Assembly: GCF_000507185.2 (NCBI RefSeq)
Contig: NZ_AYTM02000002.1
Location: 4,127,501 to 4,191,500, forward strand
From: Pseudomonas syringae KCTC 12500
GTDB taxonomy: Bacteria; Pseudomonadota; Gammaproteobacteria; Pseudomonadales; Pseudomonadaceae
Direction of reading: 5' to 3'
Length of the DNA: 64,000 nucleotides
Part shown: positions 1 to 9,361 of the stretch, one piece after another
Layout of the letters: the number at the start of each line of letters is the position of its first letter
How positions within the stretch are numbered: the stretch's first letter is position 1
Translations under genes and position numbers: made by a program
Notes under the pieces: generated by a model
Database searches by the model: none
Seen by the model: the letters and a program-made list of their open reading frames with translations, nothing else
What the model was told of the DNA's origin: nothing

Positions 1-756
1 GCGGCACCTGTGGTCGATAACAATTCTGGCTCTGGCAGCAGCAGTTATCCGCCAGCGGGTTATGGCACGTCCGGCGCCTATGCCGGGGGAGGGGTTACGG
101 CCCCTGCCTCGGCACAAGGTCAGCTGTTCATGCAGTTGCAGCAAATGCAGGACGAAATCGCGCGTTTGCGCGGTGTTGTCGAGGTCCAGCAAAATGACAT
201 CCAGCGCATGAAGCAGGAAGCTCTGGAGCGTTATCAGGAACTCGATCAACGTATAGCCAGTGGCGCAGCCGCTCCGGCTACCAATAATTCCCAACCTGCT
301 GGTGGCGCTATCGACGCCGGCGGGACGCCTTCGGCCTCAGCGGCTCAGCAGGCACCGGCAGCAGGCACTGAGCCTCCTGATCCGGCGAAGGAAAAGCTTT
401 ATTACGAAGCAGCCTTCGATTTGATCAAGGCAAAGGATTTCGACAAGGCCAGTCAGGCCTTCACCGCTTTCCTGCGCAAATACCCAAACAGCTCGTATGC
501 GGGCAACGCCCAATACTGGCTGGGTGAAGTAAACCTGGCCAAAGGCGACCTTCAGGGCGCTGGTCAGGCGTTCGCCAAAGTCAGTCAGCAGTATCCCAAG
601 CATGCCAAGGTGCCTGATTCGCTGTACAAGCTGGCTGATGTCGAACGCCGTCTGGGTCATACCGATAAGGTAAAAGGCATATTGCAGCAGGTCGTTGCCC
701 AGTATCCGGGCACTTCAGCTGCACAATTGGCGCAACGAGATCTCCAGCGCCTTTGA
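1..756 (+). CDS. cpoB: Cell division coordinator CpoB (YbgF), 3' part
   Basis: The reading frame is open from the left edge, so the signal peptide and start lie outside the window. What remains shows a low-complexity Ser/Gly/Ala/Pro stretch, a coiled-coil segment of about 45 residues (LQQMQDEIARLRGVVEVQQN onward) and, in the last 120 residues, tandem TPR repeats (KLYYEAAFDLIKAKDFDKAS, NAQYWLGEVNLAKGD). This order is that of YbgF/CpoB, the periplasmic partner of TolA that couples outer membrane constriction with septal peptidoglycan synthesis. In Pseudomonas the gene closes the tol-pal operon and is followed by queE, as here. A strong terminator follows directly. Confidence 0.93.
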   Translation, partial: AAPVVDNNSGSGSSSYPPAGYGTSGAYAGGGVTAPASAQGQLFMQLQQMQDEIARLRGVVEVQQNDIQRMKQEALERYQELDQRIASGAAAPATNNSQPAGGAIDAGGTPSASAAQQAPAAGTEPPDPAKEKLYYEAAFDLIKAKDFDKASQAFTAFLRKYPNSSYAGNAQYWLGEVNLAKGDLQGAGQAFAKVSQQYPKHAKVPDSLYKLADVERRLGHTDKVKGILQQVVAQYPGTSAAQLAQRDLQRL

Positions 757-777
757 TGTTCTGACCCGCTGATCAAG

Positions 778-803
778 AAAGCCGCGCTAGTCGCGGCTTT
801 TTT
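778..803 (+). terminator. Intrinsic terminator after cpoB
   Basis: A GCCGCG stem pairs with CGCGGC across a five-base loop and is followed by six T. It lies 21 bases after the cpoB stop codon and should end the tol-pal transcript. Confidence 0.9.
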
Positions 804-927
804 CGTTAGAATCTCGCACCCGAAATTCCGGTACACCTTACGCTTTTCTGGATTCCGCGATTGCCGAGTCCCTTGAAGTGCCTGACGGAGGCGGACGGCC
901 TGTTTAGCTGTTACGCCCGTGGCTGAT

Positions 928-1575
928 ATGCAAGACACATTACGCATCACCGAAATCTTTCACTCGTTGCAGGGTGAAACCCGTACGGCTGGCCTGCCCA
1001 CCGTATTTGTTCGCCTTACCGGCTGCCCGTTGCGCTGTCAGTACTGCGACAGTGCCTACGCGTTCAGCGGCGGCACCATTCAGACGCTGGACGACATTCT
1101 TGGGCAAGTGGCTTCCTATCGCCCTCGGTACGTTTGCGTCACCGGCGGCGAGCCGCTCGCCCAGCCCAATGCCATTGCATTGCTGAAGCGTCTTTGCGAC
1201 GCGGGCTATGAAGTGTCTCTGGAAACCAGTGGTGCTTTGGATATCTCGGCGGTGGATCCTCGTGTCAGTCGCGTAGTCGACCTCAAGACCCCAGGGTCAA
1301 AAGAGGTCTCGCGTAATCGTTACGAGAACATGGAACTGCTGACGGCCAACGATCAGGTCAAATTCGTGATCTGCTCGCGTGAGGATTACGACTGGGCCGT
1401 TTCCAAGCTGATTCAGTACGGCCTCGATCGTCGTGCGGGCGAAGTTCTGTTCTCGGCCAGTCACCACGAGCTCAAGGGTCGCGATCTGGCGGACTGGATC
1501 GTGGCTGACAACCTGCCGGTACGCCTGCAGATGCAGCTGCATAAAATTCTTTGGGATGACGAGCCGGGGCGCTGA
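928..1575 (+). CDS. queE: 7-carboxy-7-deazaguanine synthase QueE
   Basis: This radical SAM enzyme rearranges 6-carboxytetrahydropterin to 7-carboxy-7-deazaguanine in the queuosine (preQ0) pathway. The cluster-binding CxxxCxxC motif is present as [11 protein letters not shown] near residue 30, followed by a VTGGEP SAM-binding segment. I chose the ATG at 928, giving 215 residues beginning [11 protein letters not shown], the usual Pseudomonas form; a GTG at 919 would add three residues and neither start has a clear ribosome binding site. queC begins two bases after the stop, so the two genes form an operon for successive steps of the same pathway. Confidence 0.95.
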   Translation: MQDTLRITEIFHSLQGETRTAGLPTVFVRLTGCPLRCQYCDSAYAFSGGTIQTLDDILGQVASYRPRYVCVTGGEPLAQPNAIALLKRLCDAGYEVSLETSGALDISAVDPRVSRVVDLKTPGSKEVSRNRYENMELLTANDQVKFVICSREDYDWAVSKLIQYGLDRRAGEVLFSASHHELKGRDLADWIVADNLPVRLQMQLHKILWDDEPGR

Positions 1576-1576
1576 T

Positions 1577-2266
1577 ATGAGTGAATTGACCAAGACTGAA
1601 AAAAGAGCCGTGATCCTCCTGTCAGGTGGTCTGGACTCTGCGACCGTCGTAGCCATGGCCCGTGCCGAGGGTTACGTCTGTTACACCATGAGCTTCGATT
1701 ACGGCCAGCGTCATCGCGCCGAGCTGGATGCCGCTGCACGCGTTGCTGGTGATCTCGGTGCCGTGGAGCACAAGGTCATCGGCCTGAACCTCAACGGTAT
1801 TGGCGGCTCGGCATTGACCGACAGCTCCATTGCCGTGCCTGAGTCGCCTTCTGAAGGCATTCCGGTCACCTACGTACCGGCACGCAACACCGTCTTCCTC
1901 TCGCTCGCCCTTGGCTGGGCAGAGGTCCTGGGGGCGCGGGATATCTTCATTGGCGTCAATGCCGTGGATTACTCGGGCTACCCGGATTGCCGCCCCGAGT
2001 TTGTAGAGTCATTCGAGCGCATGGCCAATCTGGCTACCAAGGCCGGTGTGGAAGGGCAGGGCTTCACTATCAGAGCGCCGCTGCAGAATCTGAGCAAGTC
2101 GGACATCGTCAAGGCAGGCACTGCGTTGGGAGTCGATTACTCGCTGACGGTCTCCTGCTACCAGGCTGACGACCACGGCCGTGCCTGTGGCAAATGCGAC
2201 AGCTGTCGCTTGCGCGCAGAGGGCTTTACTGCAGCCGGTATCGCAGACCCGACTCGTTATTTTTAA
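1577..2266 (+). CDS. queC: 7-cyano-7-deazaguanine synthase QueC
   Basis: QueC converts 7-carboxy-7-deazaguanine to preQ0 using ATP and ammonia. The N-terminal PP-loop [11 protein letters not shown] and the C-terminal zinc-binding cysteines ([15 protein letters not shown]) are both present. The start at 1577 follows the queE stop by one base and gives 229 residues; an in-frame upstream extension to 1433 would run inside queE and is not credible. It is the last gene before the tRNA-Lys hot spot, in the same order as in P. aeruginosa. Confidence 0.96.
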   Translation: MSELTKTEKRAVILLSGGLDSATVVAMARAEGYVCYTMSFDYGQRHRAELDAAARVAGDLGAVEHKVIGLNLNGIGGSALTDSSIAVPESPSEGIPVTYVPARNTVFLSLALGWAEVLGARDIFIGVNAVDYSGYPDCRPEFVESFERMANLATKAGVEGQGFTIRAPLQNLSKSDIVKAGTALGVDYSLTVSCYQADDHGRACGKCDSCRLRAEGFTAAGIADPTRYF

Positions 2267-2284
2267 AGTTTTTTAAAAAAGGTG

Positions 2285-2312
2285 TTGAATTACTGATAAA
2301 AATCAGTAATAT
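2285..2312 (+). promoter_or_regulatory. Promoter of tRNA-Lys
   Basis: TTGAAT (2285-2290) and TAATAT (2307-2312) are separated by 16 bases and followed by a GC-rich discriminator (GCGCC), the pattern of growth-rate controlled stable RNA promoters. The mature tRNA starts 18 bases further on. Confidence 0.7.
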
Positions 2313-2329
2313 ACGCGCCACACAACAGA

Positions 2330-2405
2330 GGGTCGTTAGCTCAGTTGGTAGAGCAGTTGGCTTTTAACCAATTGGTCGTAGGTTCGAATCCCACACGACC
2401 CACCA
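2330..2405 (+). tRNA. tRNA-Lys(TTT)
   Basis: A complete 76-base cloverleaf: acceptor stem GGGTCGT pairs with ACGACCC, the anticodon loop is CTTTTAA with anticodon TTT, the T arm reads GGTTCGAATCC, and CCA is encoded. The position next to queC corresponds to the tRNA-Lys that serves as the attachment site for PAPI-1/pKLC102-type islands in P. aeruginosa; related islands use tRNA-Lys in P. syringae. No duplicated 3' end was seen downstream. Confidence 0.97.
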
Positions 2406-2415
2406 TTTCGAAAAT

Positions 2416-2456
2416 CTGGAAGGCCCATGAAAATGCGGATTTCCAGGTTTTTTTTT
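2416..2456 (+). terminator. Probable terminator after tRNA-Lys
   Basis: CTGGAA (2416-2421) pairs with TTCCAG (2441-2446) over a 19-base loop and is followed by a run of nine T. The loop is longer than usual but the T tract and position support termination. Confidence 0.6.
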
Positions 2457-3270
2457 GCGTTGCGGATTGTCATGTTCGGATAGCTACTCTGTGCTTCCGT
2501 CATGGGGTTGATGCAGCGATCTGTAAAGCGCCTGACAGGTCTTTCGAAGCGGAAGGCAGGTAAGGCCGTTCAAGCGTGAGACCCGTTCAGAAACGCAGCC
2601 ACCTGTCGCGAAACATGCGCCGGCAAGCGGTGATGTCAATTGCCGTTTCTGATCCCTCCGATATCAAACTCAATGCCCGAGCTTTGGTGTCGTGGGCGCT
2701 GATAGTCTTGCCAAAGCCAACGGCGAGCGTGCCAAACGACAGCAGCGTTCCTTACGTCTTTTTAAAATGAGTGCGCCAGCGATGGCAATAATGCAAACTG
2801 TTTGTTTGATAATAAAGTTAATTGTCGCTGCCTCTCTGTGTAACTCATTATTATCATGAGCTGTGGCTTTCAGCATTGAGATGCATGTGCCGAGACGAAT
2901 TTTATTCGTCCGTTCGTCGACATGCCTCAAAAAAATTATAGAAAATGAAAAGTGTGACGACATAATGGCTTATAGCCATGGACCGGCCTTTCATCTTTAA
3001 TTCGAGATCCTCGGTTATGAACAGGTTTATCCTGCCTCGGCACCTCTTTGTCCAGAAAACACCTACAGTTCGAGTATTTACTCAAGTACTTCAATGGCCC
3101 TCCGGATGACGCCGCAGTGAGTTCAGATCTGTGACGTGACCTTTTTACCGAGCGTGTCGAGGGTTTCAGCAGGTTCACATTATCAATTCATCCTGATGCG
3201 TATCGGACTCTATGTTCCGCTACCTGTCCGGCGGACTTTTGTTTTCAAAAAAATCAATGAGTAAAGATAT
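2457..3270. other. Intergenic stretch without a credible gene
   Basis: About 800 bases between the tRNA-Lys terminator and the chemoreceptor. Short open frames exist on both strands but none has a ribosome binding site, recognisable motif or sensible composition. The 3' part (about 2760-3260) is AT-rich compared with neighbouring genes. The position beside a tRNA hot spot fits eroded island DNA; that is inference. The promoter of the chemoreceptor should lie near the right end. Confidence 0.5.
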
Positions 3271-5184
3271 ATGTCCAGCGCAACATCTGGTGTGTTAAGT
3301 AATATGACGGTTCGGGCGAAGCTATTGGTGGGTTTCGGACTGTTGATTTTAATGATTCTGTTAATGGCTTACACGGGAAAGGACGCCACCGATACATTGA
3401 AGCGTCGAGCTGATTTGTCTGGAGACATTGCTCAGTTCAGTTCAATCGCACGAGACATGCGTATCGAGCGTTTGGTTTATTTTTTAAAAGCGGATGATGC
3501 ACAGGCTTCAAAGTGGTTGGAGGCACTCGAGCGGACGGAGCGTCAGCTGGTGAGCATCTCGCCACGTTTCAAAACAGCCAATAACATCGCGCTGCTCAAA
3601 GAAGCCCAAACGACGATGCAGCTTTACCGTGGGTTCTATACTCGATCAGTCGAGGCTACTCGAGAGCGTGAGCAACTGCGGACACTGGCCGGCGCTTCGG
3701 GCGAAACGATTAACGGTTTGTTGCTGAAGATCGCAGACGCTGCCAACGACGAGAGCGGGAATGCAGCGGATCGTCAGAAACTGCCGGCACTGTTTATCTC
3801 GGTCCAGAAGATGCGTACCGCGTTTCGCTCTTATACGGCATCCCCGAGTAAAAGCGGGGAAGACACTGTTCGTCAGGCGATAGCGCAGGTCGTGGCCAGT
3901 ATCGACATGCTCAAAAATACCCGTTTGCCCAGTGCTGACGTTCAAGCGTTGGCCGCAGGAATGGCCACCTATAGCGGGCAACTGGAAACATTAGTCGCCG
4001 CTCAAGCCAAAGTTGATGAGGCTCAAGGCGGTATCACAACGTCGATCGCTACCATTCTTGGCATTACGGACAAGATGACCGCTATCCAGAACGAGCTTCG
4101 TGCCTCCGATGCAGAGAAAGCACAGGAGAAGATTTTGCTCTGGCTGGCCCTCTCTGCCCTGTTGGGTGTTCTTGCTGCCTGGTTGATCACCCGATCAATT
4201 GTTCATCCTCTCAAAGAGACTGTTGAAATCGTTGAAGTCGTTGCAGAGGGAGACTTTACGTACAGAACAGAAGTGACTCGAAACGATGAACTTGGCGCGT
4301 TGCAGGGCAGCATGTTGCGCATGACGTCCGGGCTTCGAAGCTTGATTGGGGAAATGAAAGACGGAATCGTGCAGGTGGCAAGCGCGGCAGAGCAGCTTTC
4401 AGCCGTAACGGAGCAGACCAGTGCGGGCGTGAACGCGCAGAAACTGGAGACTGAGCAGATTGCCACTGCGATGCAGCAGATGACAGCCACTACTCATGAG
4501 GTATCTCGTAATGCAGCTCAAGCCGTAAATACTGCGCAAATCGCCAGTCAGCTGGCCCAAAAAGGTGGGCAAGTCGTTGACAGGACTCGCACCCAGATAG
4601 AGACCCTGGCGCGTGAGATGAACATGACCAGGACGGCGATGGCGGCGCTTAGAGGGAATACTCAGAGCATCGGTGGCGTACTGGATGTGATAAAGACGGT
4701 GGCTGATCAGACGAACCTTCTGGCGTTGAACGCGGCCATTGAAGCTGCGCGTGCCGGGGAGGCAGGACGTGGTTTCGCTGTCGTCGCGGACGAGGTAAGA
4801 GGCCTGGCCGTGCGCACCCGCACGTCGACAGACGAGATCGCGCTGCTTATAAACGAACTGCAAACCAGTACCGATCATATGGGCCAGGTTCTAGAGCAAA
4901 ATCTGGCACTGACGGACAGCAGTGTCGAACTGTCCACGCAAGCCAGTGAGGTGCTGCAGAGTATTACCGCATCTGTTCATGAGATTGAGGTGATGAACGA
5001 ACAGATCGCCGTTGCTACTGAGCAGCAAACTAACGTCGGTGAAGAAATAGGCAGGGGCGTCACAAATGTCAGGGACATTTCAGACCAAACGGCTTCCGCC
5101 AGTGAAGAGACAGCGACATCAAGTGTTGAATTGGCCAGAGTCAGCGCCAGGCTGCAGGAGATGACCAACCGATTTAAAGTCTAG
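3271..5184 (+). CDS. Methyl-accepting chemotaxis protein with large periplasmic sensor domain
   Basis: A 637-residue chemoreceptor that would pass ligand signals to CheA/CheW. TM1 lies near residues 19-34 ([17 protein letters not shown]), followed by an all-helical periplasmic region of about 250 residues, longer than a four-helix bundle and compatible with a helical bimodular (HBM) domain. TM2 is near 287-305, then come a HAMP domain ([20 protein letters not shown]) and a methyl-accepting domain with the conserved hairpin tip [19 protein letters not shown]. No CheR-binding pentapeptide is seen at the C-terminus. A second in-frame ATG at 3304 is an alternative start. The ligand cannot be told from the sequence; other HBM receptors sense organic acids. 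Confidence 0.93.
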   Translation: MSSATSGVLSNMTVRAKLLVGFGLLILMILLMAYTGKDATDTLKRRADLSGDIAQFSSIARDMRIERLVYFLKADDAQASKWLEALERTERQLVSISPRFKTANNIALLKEAQTTMQLYRGFYTRSVEATREREQLRTLAGASGETINGLLLKIADAANDESGNAADRQKLPALFISVQKMRTAFRSYTASPSKSGEDTVRQAIAQVVASIDMLKNTRLPSADVQALAAGMATYSGQLETLVAAQAKVDEAQGGITTSIATILGITDKMTAIQNELRASDAEKAQEKILLWLALSALLGVLAAWLITRSIVHPLKETVEIVEVVAEGDFTYRTEVTRNDELGALQGSMLRMTSGLRSLIGEMKDGIVQVASAAEQLSAVTEQTSAGVNAQKLETEQIATAMQQMTATTHEVSRNAAQAVNTAQIASQLAQKGGQVVDRTRTQIETLAREMNMTRTAMAALRGNTQSIGGVLDVIKTVADQTNLLALNAAIEAARAGEAGRGFAVVADEVRGLAVRTRTSTDEIALLINELQTSTDHMGQVLEQNLALTDSSVELSTQASEVLQSITASVHEIEVMNEQIAVATEQQTNVGEEIGRGVTNVRDISDQTASASEETATSSVELARVSARLQEMTNRFKV

Positions 5185-5252
5185 CCTGAAGGTCTGGCCC
5201 AATGTGTTTGCAGCTTGGGTCAGGCCTCAAATTCAATGACCCAACGACCGCT

Positions 5253-5936
5253 TCATTGCCCCCGCTGTCCTCGTAAACGCTCACTTCTATTCAACAACCA
5301 TGACATCAGCAGCCCTGGAATCAGGAAGCCTGACGAGACCAGAACCCCGTGAAGTATATGCGTCAGAGGTTCATCGAGAGTGGCAACAAACTTCATGGGC
5401 GAAGCGAACGGGGATAGCTGCAAGAACAAGACAAGCAGCACCACACAAGGCCAGGTCAAACTCACGCCACGTTGCCTACTTAGCCGCCATGCATAGGCTG
5501 CCAGCACGGCTGAAAAAGCGCCTTCGAGAATCCAGGAGGCAGTCCCCAGCTTGCCCCATAGGCCATAACCGTAATGCTCAACTGCGCGGGGATAAAGCGC
5601 CAGATCGCTGTTGTGCATCGGCCAGTCGGCGATGAAGTGAGAGAAAGCTGCCAGCGCTGCCACAATGGCTACTGGTCGATGCTTTACGAAAAGCAGTCCC
5701 CAAAGCACTGACCAGAACACAGCGGCAAGCAATGAGTGATCCCAGTCGATAAAGGTCAGATCAAAGAACAGATACGGCCCGCTGTTTAAATTCGGGGTGA
5801 CGGTGTTGAAGCCAAGAATGATGAATATCCCATCCAGCAGATCCAGGAAGCCGACTCCCATCATGATGGGGAGCGCGGGGATCCTTGGATAGCGTGCCTT
5901 GATTGCCAGGCCTATGGCGAAGTGACCTACGTACAT
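5253..5936 (-). CDS. Integral membrane protein, YdjM-like
   Basis: A 227-residue protein that starts MYVGHFAIGLAIKARYP and has about six hydrophobic segments. His residues near the N-terminus (GHFAIG), a D-H pair in FIDWDHSLL and a further HFIADWPMH motif match the pattern of the membrane-bound YdjM/DUF457-type 'metal-dependent hydrolase' group, whose activity is unproven. It is transcribed divergently from the Crp-like regulator next door, with 93 bases between the start codons, which leaves open that this regulator controls it. No operon partner is seen downstream. Confidence 0.7.
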   Translation of the reverse strand: MYVGHFAIGLAIKARYPRIPALPIMMGVGFLDLLDGIFIILGFNTVTPNLNSGPYLFFDLTFIDWDHSLLAAVFWSVLWGLLFVKHRPVAIVAALAAFSHFIADWPMHNSDLALYPRAVEHYGYGLWGKLGTASWILEGAFSAVLAAYAWRLSRQRGVSLTWPCVVLLVLFLQLSPFASPMKFVATLDEPLTHILHGVLVSSGFLIPGLLMSWLLNRSERLRGQRGQ

Positions 5937-6029
5937 TCTACGTTCCTGATTCAGGTATGCCTGTCGTCTACAGGCCAGATGCGTCTGATACTATCCGAGC
6001 CTTCAAACCAAGATTGTCGGGTTTTGGCA

Positions 6030-6701
6030 ATGTCTGAGTTGTCTGCTAAAGCTATTCCCTCATCCTTTTCCCTCCCCCCGGATGTGGACGCGATTTTGCT
6101 TGAGGCCTCGCGGGTCAGGACGTTGGTAAAATCAGAGGCAGTCTTCCCTCAAGGCTCTGAACCACTGGGAATGTTTCGTCTGATTCAAGGCACTTTGCGA
6201 GTGAGTAGCCTGGGCGTTAACGGACGCCAACTCTTTCTTACTCAACTGGTGTCCGGAGATTGGTTCGGAGAAGTGCCACTTTTAGATGGCTTACCCAGGA
6301 CGTATGACGTTCGAGCCGCCTCGCAAGCGCGTATTGCAGTTCTTCCGGCAAGCGCATTCTGGCAAATCATTGAGCACCGACCGGATGTTCTGCTAGCCAT
6401 TACTCGTTTGGTGTGTGGCAGATTTCGAATGGCGCTCGAGTGGGCCGGGAACACGATCCTGAATCCTCTGCCTGTCAGATTGGCTAACCGACTCATTGCC
6501 TTGGTCAAACGTCCAGGTATCGAAGAAGCGGCATACCTGAAGATAAGCCAGGAAAATATCGCCCAACAACTGGGTGTTTCTCGTCAGAGCGTCAACCGCC
6601 AGCTGAAAATGTGGGAAGCCGAAGGCCTGTTGGTCGTTCGATACGGTGCCGTCACAATTCTCGATCTGCAAAAACTCAGCAATGCAGCACGAGGGGATTA
6701 G
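6030..6701 (+). CDS. Crp/Fnr-family transcriptional regulator
   Basis: A 223-residue protein with an N-terminal cyclic nucleotide-binding-like beta barrel (FRLIQGTLRVSSLGVNGRQL, GDWFGEVPLLDG) and a C-terminal winged helix (ISQENIAQQLGVSRQSVNRQLKM in two overlapping pieces near residues 175-200). The N-terminal Fnr cysteine cluster is absent. The residues that contact cAMP in Crp are not clearly conserved, so the effector is unknown. The start at 6030 begins MSELSAKAIP; in-frame ATGs at 5979 and 5922 are possible, but the latter overlaps the divergent neighbour. Likely targets are itself and the divergent membrane protein. Confidence 0.85.
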   Translation: MSELSAKAIPSSFSLPPDVDAILLEASRVRTLVKSEAVFPQGSEPLGMFRLIQGTLRVSSLGVNGRQLFLTQLVSGDWFGEVPLLDGLPRTYDVRAASQARIAVLPASAFWQIIEHRPDVLLAITRLVCGRFRMALEWAGNTILNPLPVRLANRLIALVKRPGIEEAAYLKISQENIAQQLGVSRQSVNRQLKMWEAEGLLVVRYGAVTILDLQKLSNAARGD

Positions 6702-6944
6702 CCTGGCGGCAAAGACTAATTACCGGCGGATTACCCCAGCGACAGGGCAGGTTGGGCTGATCTTAGGCACGCGTTCCAAGCGCTGGAAAACTTATTGAAT
6801 GTTGCTCTCAAGGAGTGATCTATAGAGGCGGCGTTTTTGAATGTTGCGAGGCTGTATTCATTGTCGTAGTGGGTGGTCACGGCGCCGCCATTCCGGGTGC
6901 CAATTGGGTTCACCACCCCATCAAAAGATTCAGGAAAAGTGGAA
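6702..6944. other. Intergenic stretch without a credible gene
   Basis: The 243 bases between the regulator and the cupin gene contain only overlapping short frames on both strands. I see no terminator with a T tract and no tRNA-like structure. Confidence 0.4.
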
Positions 6945-7211
6945 ATGGAAAAAGAGGCTTTTTTGCAACTGCTTGCTGCCGAAGGGTTCGGCACCGTTGT
7001 TGAAGTTGAGCGCGAAGCGTTTGGTACGCTCGATTCGCACGCCCATAACTTCGAGGCGATGGCGCTGGTTCTGCACGGTAGTCTGGTCATCCGTAAATCC
7101 GATGGCGATTTCACCTACAACTCAGGAGATATTTTTCACCTGGAATGTAACCAACCCCATTCGGAAGTGTTTGGTGAGCATGGCGTACGGTACCTGGTGG
7201 GAAGAAAGTGA
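6945..7211 (+). CDS. Small cupin-domain protein
   Basis: The 88-residue product starting MEKEAFLQLLAAEGF is a single cupin barrel. Motif 1 is degenerate (HAHNFEAMALVLHGSLVI contains the metal-type histidines and the conserved glycine), and motif 2 follows (YNSGDIFHLECNQPHSEVFG). ATG 6945 was chosen because AGGA lies nine bases upstream; an in-frame frame extends back to 6873 without a ribosome site. Small cupins of this kind bind a metal and act as isomerases, dioxygenases or sensors; the substrate cannot be inferred. The DedA gene follows after 54 bases and may share its transcript. Confidence 0.8.
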   Translation: MEKEAFLQLLAAEGFGTVVEVEREAFGTLDSHAHNFEAMALVLHGSLVIRKSDGDFTYNSGDIFHLECNQPHSEVFGEHGVRYLVGRK

Positions 7212-7265
7212 CGAAGCTGGCATTTCAGCCTGGATTCAAGTGATGTCAGACGTACAGGAAAGACC

Positions 7266-7847
7266 ATGTTCGAACATCTCGACCTCAACGCGCTGATCGC
7301 CGCCTACGGCTATTGGGTGATTTTCCTGGGCTGTTTGCTGGAAGGCGAAACAGTGTTGATCCTTGGCGGTATGGCGGCGCACCAAGGTGCTCTGCAGTTG
7401 CTGCAAGTGATCGGCTTGGCCACGTTGGGCGGTATGCTCGGCGATCAGTTGCTATTCTGGACCGGGCGTTATTCCGGGGAGCGTCTGCTGCCCAAGCTCA
7501 AGCGTCACCAATCTGCCATTAAGCGGGTCAAGGGTCTTATCCAGCGTTACCCCACGACCTCGGTATTCGCTGTTCGCTTTCTCTACGGCATGCGCCTGGT
7601 GGGGCCTATGGTGATAGGTGCAAGTCGCCTGTCGCCTTGGCGTTTCGCGCTGATCAATGTGCTGAGCGCGGCAGTCTGGGCGACCCTGTTCGTCTGCGCC
7701 GGCTATTGGGCCGGAGAAGCGTTACAGCATTTATTCGGCGACCTGAAGCCCTATCGACTGCCGATCTTCCTCGCGGTGGTAGCACTGGTGACTGTTGCGG
7801 CGTTGGTGCGGTATCTGCGCCGCCGATCCAGGGCGACGCATGATTGA
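7266..7847 (+). CDS. DedA-family membrane protein
   Basis: A 193-residue inner membrane protein with the DedA layout: a hydrophobic N-terminus containing the acidic glycine motif GCLLEGETVLILGG, the GDQLLFWTGRYSGE loop, and the family signature RFLYGMRLVGPMVIGASRL with its conserved arginine and glycines, then two C-terminal membrane segments. DedA proteins are linked to membrane potential homeostasis and lipid (undecaprenyl phosphate, phosphatidylethanolamine) flipping. It follows the cupin gene by 54 bases. It sits in the accessory stretch between tRNA-Lys and nadA, so it is probably one of several DedA paralogues in the genome. Confidence 0.9.
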   Translation: MFEHLDLNALIAAYGYWVIFLGCLLEGETVLILGGMAAHQGALQLLQVIGLATLGGMLGDQLLFWTGRYSGERLLPKLKRHQSAIKRVKGLIQRYPTTSVFAVRFLYGMRLVGPMVIGASRLSPWRFALINVLSAAVWATLFVCAGYWAGEALQHLFGDLKPYRLPIFLAVVALVTVAALVRYLRRRSRATHD

Positions 7848-7909
7848 GGTGGTGGAGTCGGCGTAACAGCAAGACACCCTTCAGTGACGGACAGAGGCTT
7901 GCCTGTATT

Positions 7910-7938
7910 GGAACCGCGGTCTGCGTCGGGTCCACCAA
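7910..7938 (+). promoter_or_regulatory. hrp box (HrpL sigma-factor promoter)
   Basis: GGAACC (7910-7915), a 16-base spacer, then CCACCAA (7932-7938) match the P. syringae hrp box consensus GGAACC-N15/16-CCACNNA at every defined position. It lies 12 bases before the start codon at 7951 or 24 before that at 7963, on the same strand. HrpL drives type III secretion and effector genes from such sites. The short distance to the ATG leaves room for only a short leader, which favours the second ATG. Confidence 0.9.
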
Positions 7939-7950
7939 TGGGGTTTAGCC

Positions 7951-9288
7951 ATGAGACCCGCCATGAACCCGATTCGTAATTCTCCGTCTTTCATCCCGCC
8001 CGCTCATTCGACAGCAACTCAAGCGCCATCGTCTGGCACTGCGCTGCATTCTGCAGTGGTCAGTCGCGACAGCAAGGCCGTAGCACGCCTGCGCAATGAG
8101 GGCGCGCGCGCCAATAAACTGGACGCACAAGGGCACTCGCCTCTGGACGTCCTCGACACCATGCGCGATATCGACGAGCGCAGCCGTTCCAGTCTGCGCA
8201 TGGCATTACTGCAGTCACTCAACCCCACCGCGCCACTGGGCTATACCAAGCCCGAGGCTCTGCACGGAACGCCCTGGGGTCTGGAAATCCTGCAATCGGG
8301 AGCGCTCAGGGGCGGTGTCAATGATGCAAAGGGTGGAACCCAGTCTCTTGAAGGCAAGGTGTTTTTCTCTGATCGAACGCGGGAAAGTGCGAGCGCTGAA
8401 ACCACTCGTGCAGACTTGCGCAGCAAGCCCCGAGTCTATGCGAAAGGTGAGGGGATGCATCCCAGCAACGCGTACTCGCGCGCTCAGCAACACCGCATGG
8501 CACAAGTGATCCTGCATGCGCTGGACAACGGCAGATCGCTCTCCACCAATGAACTCGCGCCATCGATTGAAGTGAGCAGCCCAGAGACGCTGCATATCGA
8601 AGGTGCTGCGTGGCTGCAGCGTTTACTGCATGCCGGGTATATCAATAAATTAGGCGGGCTCCCATTCATCAATGCCCCACTGGGCGAGCATCTGGACACA
8701 CTGAAGTTACCGGGCTCGATTGAGTTGAGAGTCGATGGGCAGGTAAAGAAGTTACGGGGCGAAGAGCTGAATCGCTTTTATCATCAGGCAGCGAGTGAAC
8801 TGCAGCGTTCTCTGGAAAATGGCAAGGCCCCCTACCTGGGTTTGTTGAACAGGGGAGCTATTGTTCCACTGGTGTTCGGTTTCGAGAAAATCAACAACCT
8901 GTCTACGCATGAAATCAAATTACGCTCAAAAACCACACAGCACGCTTATCAGGATACCGAGCACCCACTTGCCGGAAGTCCGGAGAATGGTGGAAAACTG
9001 AAAGAAGTGGAGGTGCGTAGCCTGGGTGATTTCGCCACATTGTGCCTGGGGTGCGCAGTCAAGGGCTTTGAATTGGCTGCCAATATAGTCGTGCGTGTTA
9101 AAGGCCAAAAAAGCGAAAAAGCTCAGTATCTGGACGCGCAACAAATACAGGCATTTCGGCAAAACCTGGCAGCTCAAGTGGCCGAGCAGGCAAAGGGGAA
9201 GCCTCTGGGAGCACTTCCTTTGCATCAGTTGCAGGACATCAATTCTCAACTGCGGGCTGGCGATTTAAGGGCCTGGACCAAAGTTTGA
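7951..9288 (+). CDS. Candidate type III secreted effector (unassigned family)
   Basis: A 445-residue protein (441 if it begins at the ATG at 7963) directly behind a perfect hrp box. Read from 7963 the N-terminus MNPIRNSPSFIPPAHSTATQ has the traits of Hrp-secreted proteins: about eight Ser in the first 50 residues, Pro/Ile at positions 3-4 and no acidic residue in the first 12. Residues 30-68 look like one ankyrin repeat (GTALHSAVVSRD...DAQGHSPLDVL). Then LHGTPWGLEILQSGAL (His105) and GKVFFS (138-140) resemble the H-x-T and Y-x-S elements of PARP-type ADP-ribosyltransferase folds, with VPLVFGFE and a late KEVEVRSL strand. That fold assignment is my inference. No adjacent chaperone gene is seen. 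I cannot name its Hop family. Confidence 0.8.
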   Translation: MRPAMNPIRNSPSFIPPAHSTATQAPSSGTALHSAVVSRDSKAVARLRNEGARANKLDAQGHSPLDVLDTMRDIDERSRSSLRMALLQSLNPTAPLGYTKPEALHGTPWGLEILQSGALRGGVNDAKGGTQSLEGKVFFSDRTRESASAETTRADLRSKPRVYAKGEGMHPSNAYSRAQQHRMAQVILHALDNGRSLSTNELAPSIEVSSPETLHIEGAAWLQRLLHAGYINKLGGLPFINAPLGEHLDTLKLPGSIELRVDGQVKKLRGEELNRFYHQAASELQRSLENGKAPYLGLLNRGAIVPLVFGFEKINNLSTHEIKLRSKTTQHAYQDTEHPLAGSPENGGKLKEVEVRSLGDFATLCLGCAVKGFELAANIVVRVKGQKSEKAQYLDAQQIQAFRQNLAAQVAEQAKGKPLGALPLHQLQDINSQLRAGDLRAWTKV

Positions 9289-9361
9289 GAACGGGCGGGC
9301 GGGCGATGCGTGCCTGACAGCATCATCGTCCCTGCCTGGCAGCCGTGCAGTGCTCAGCACC

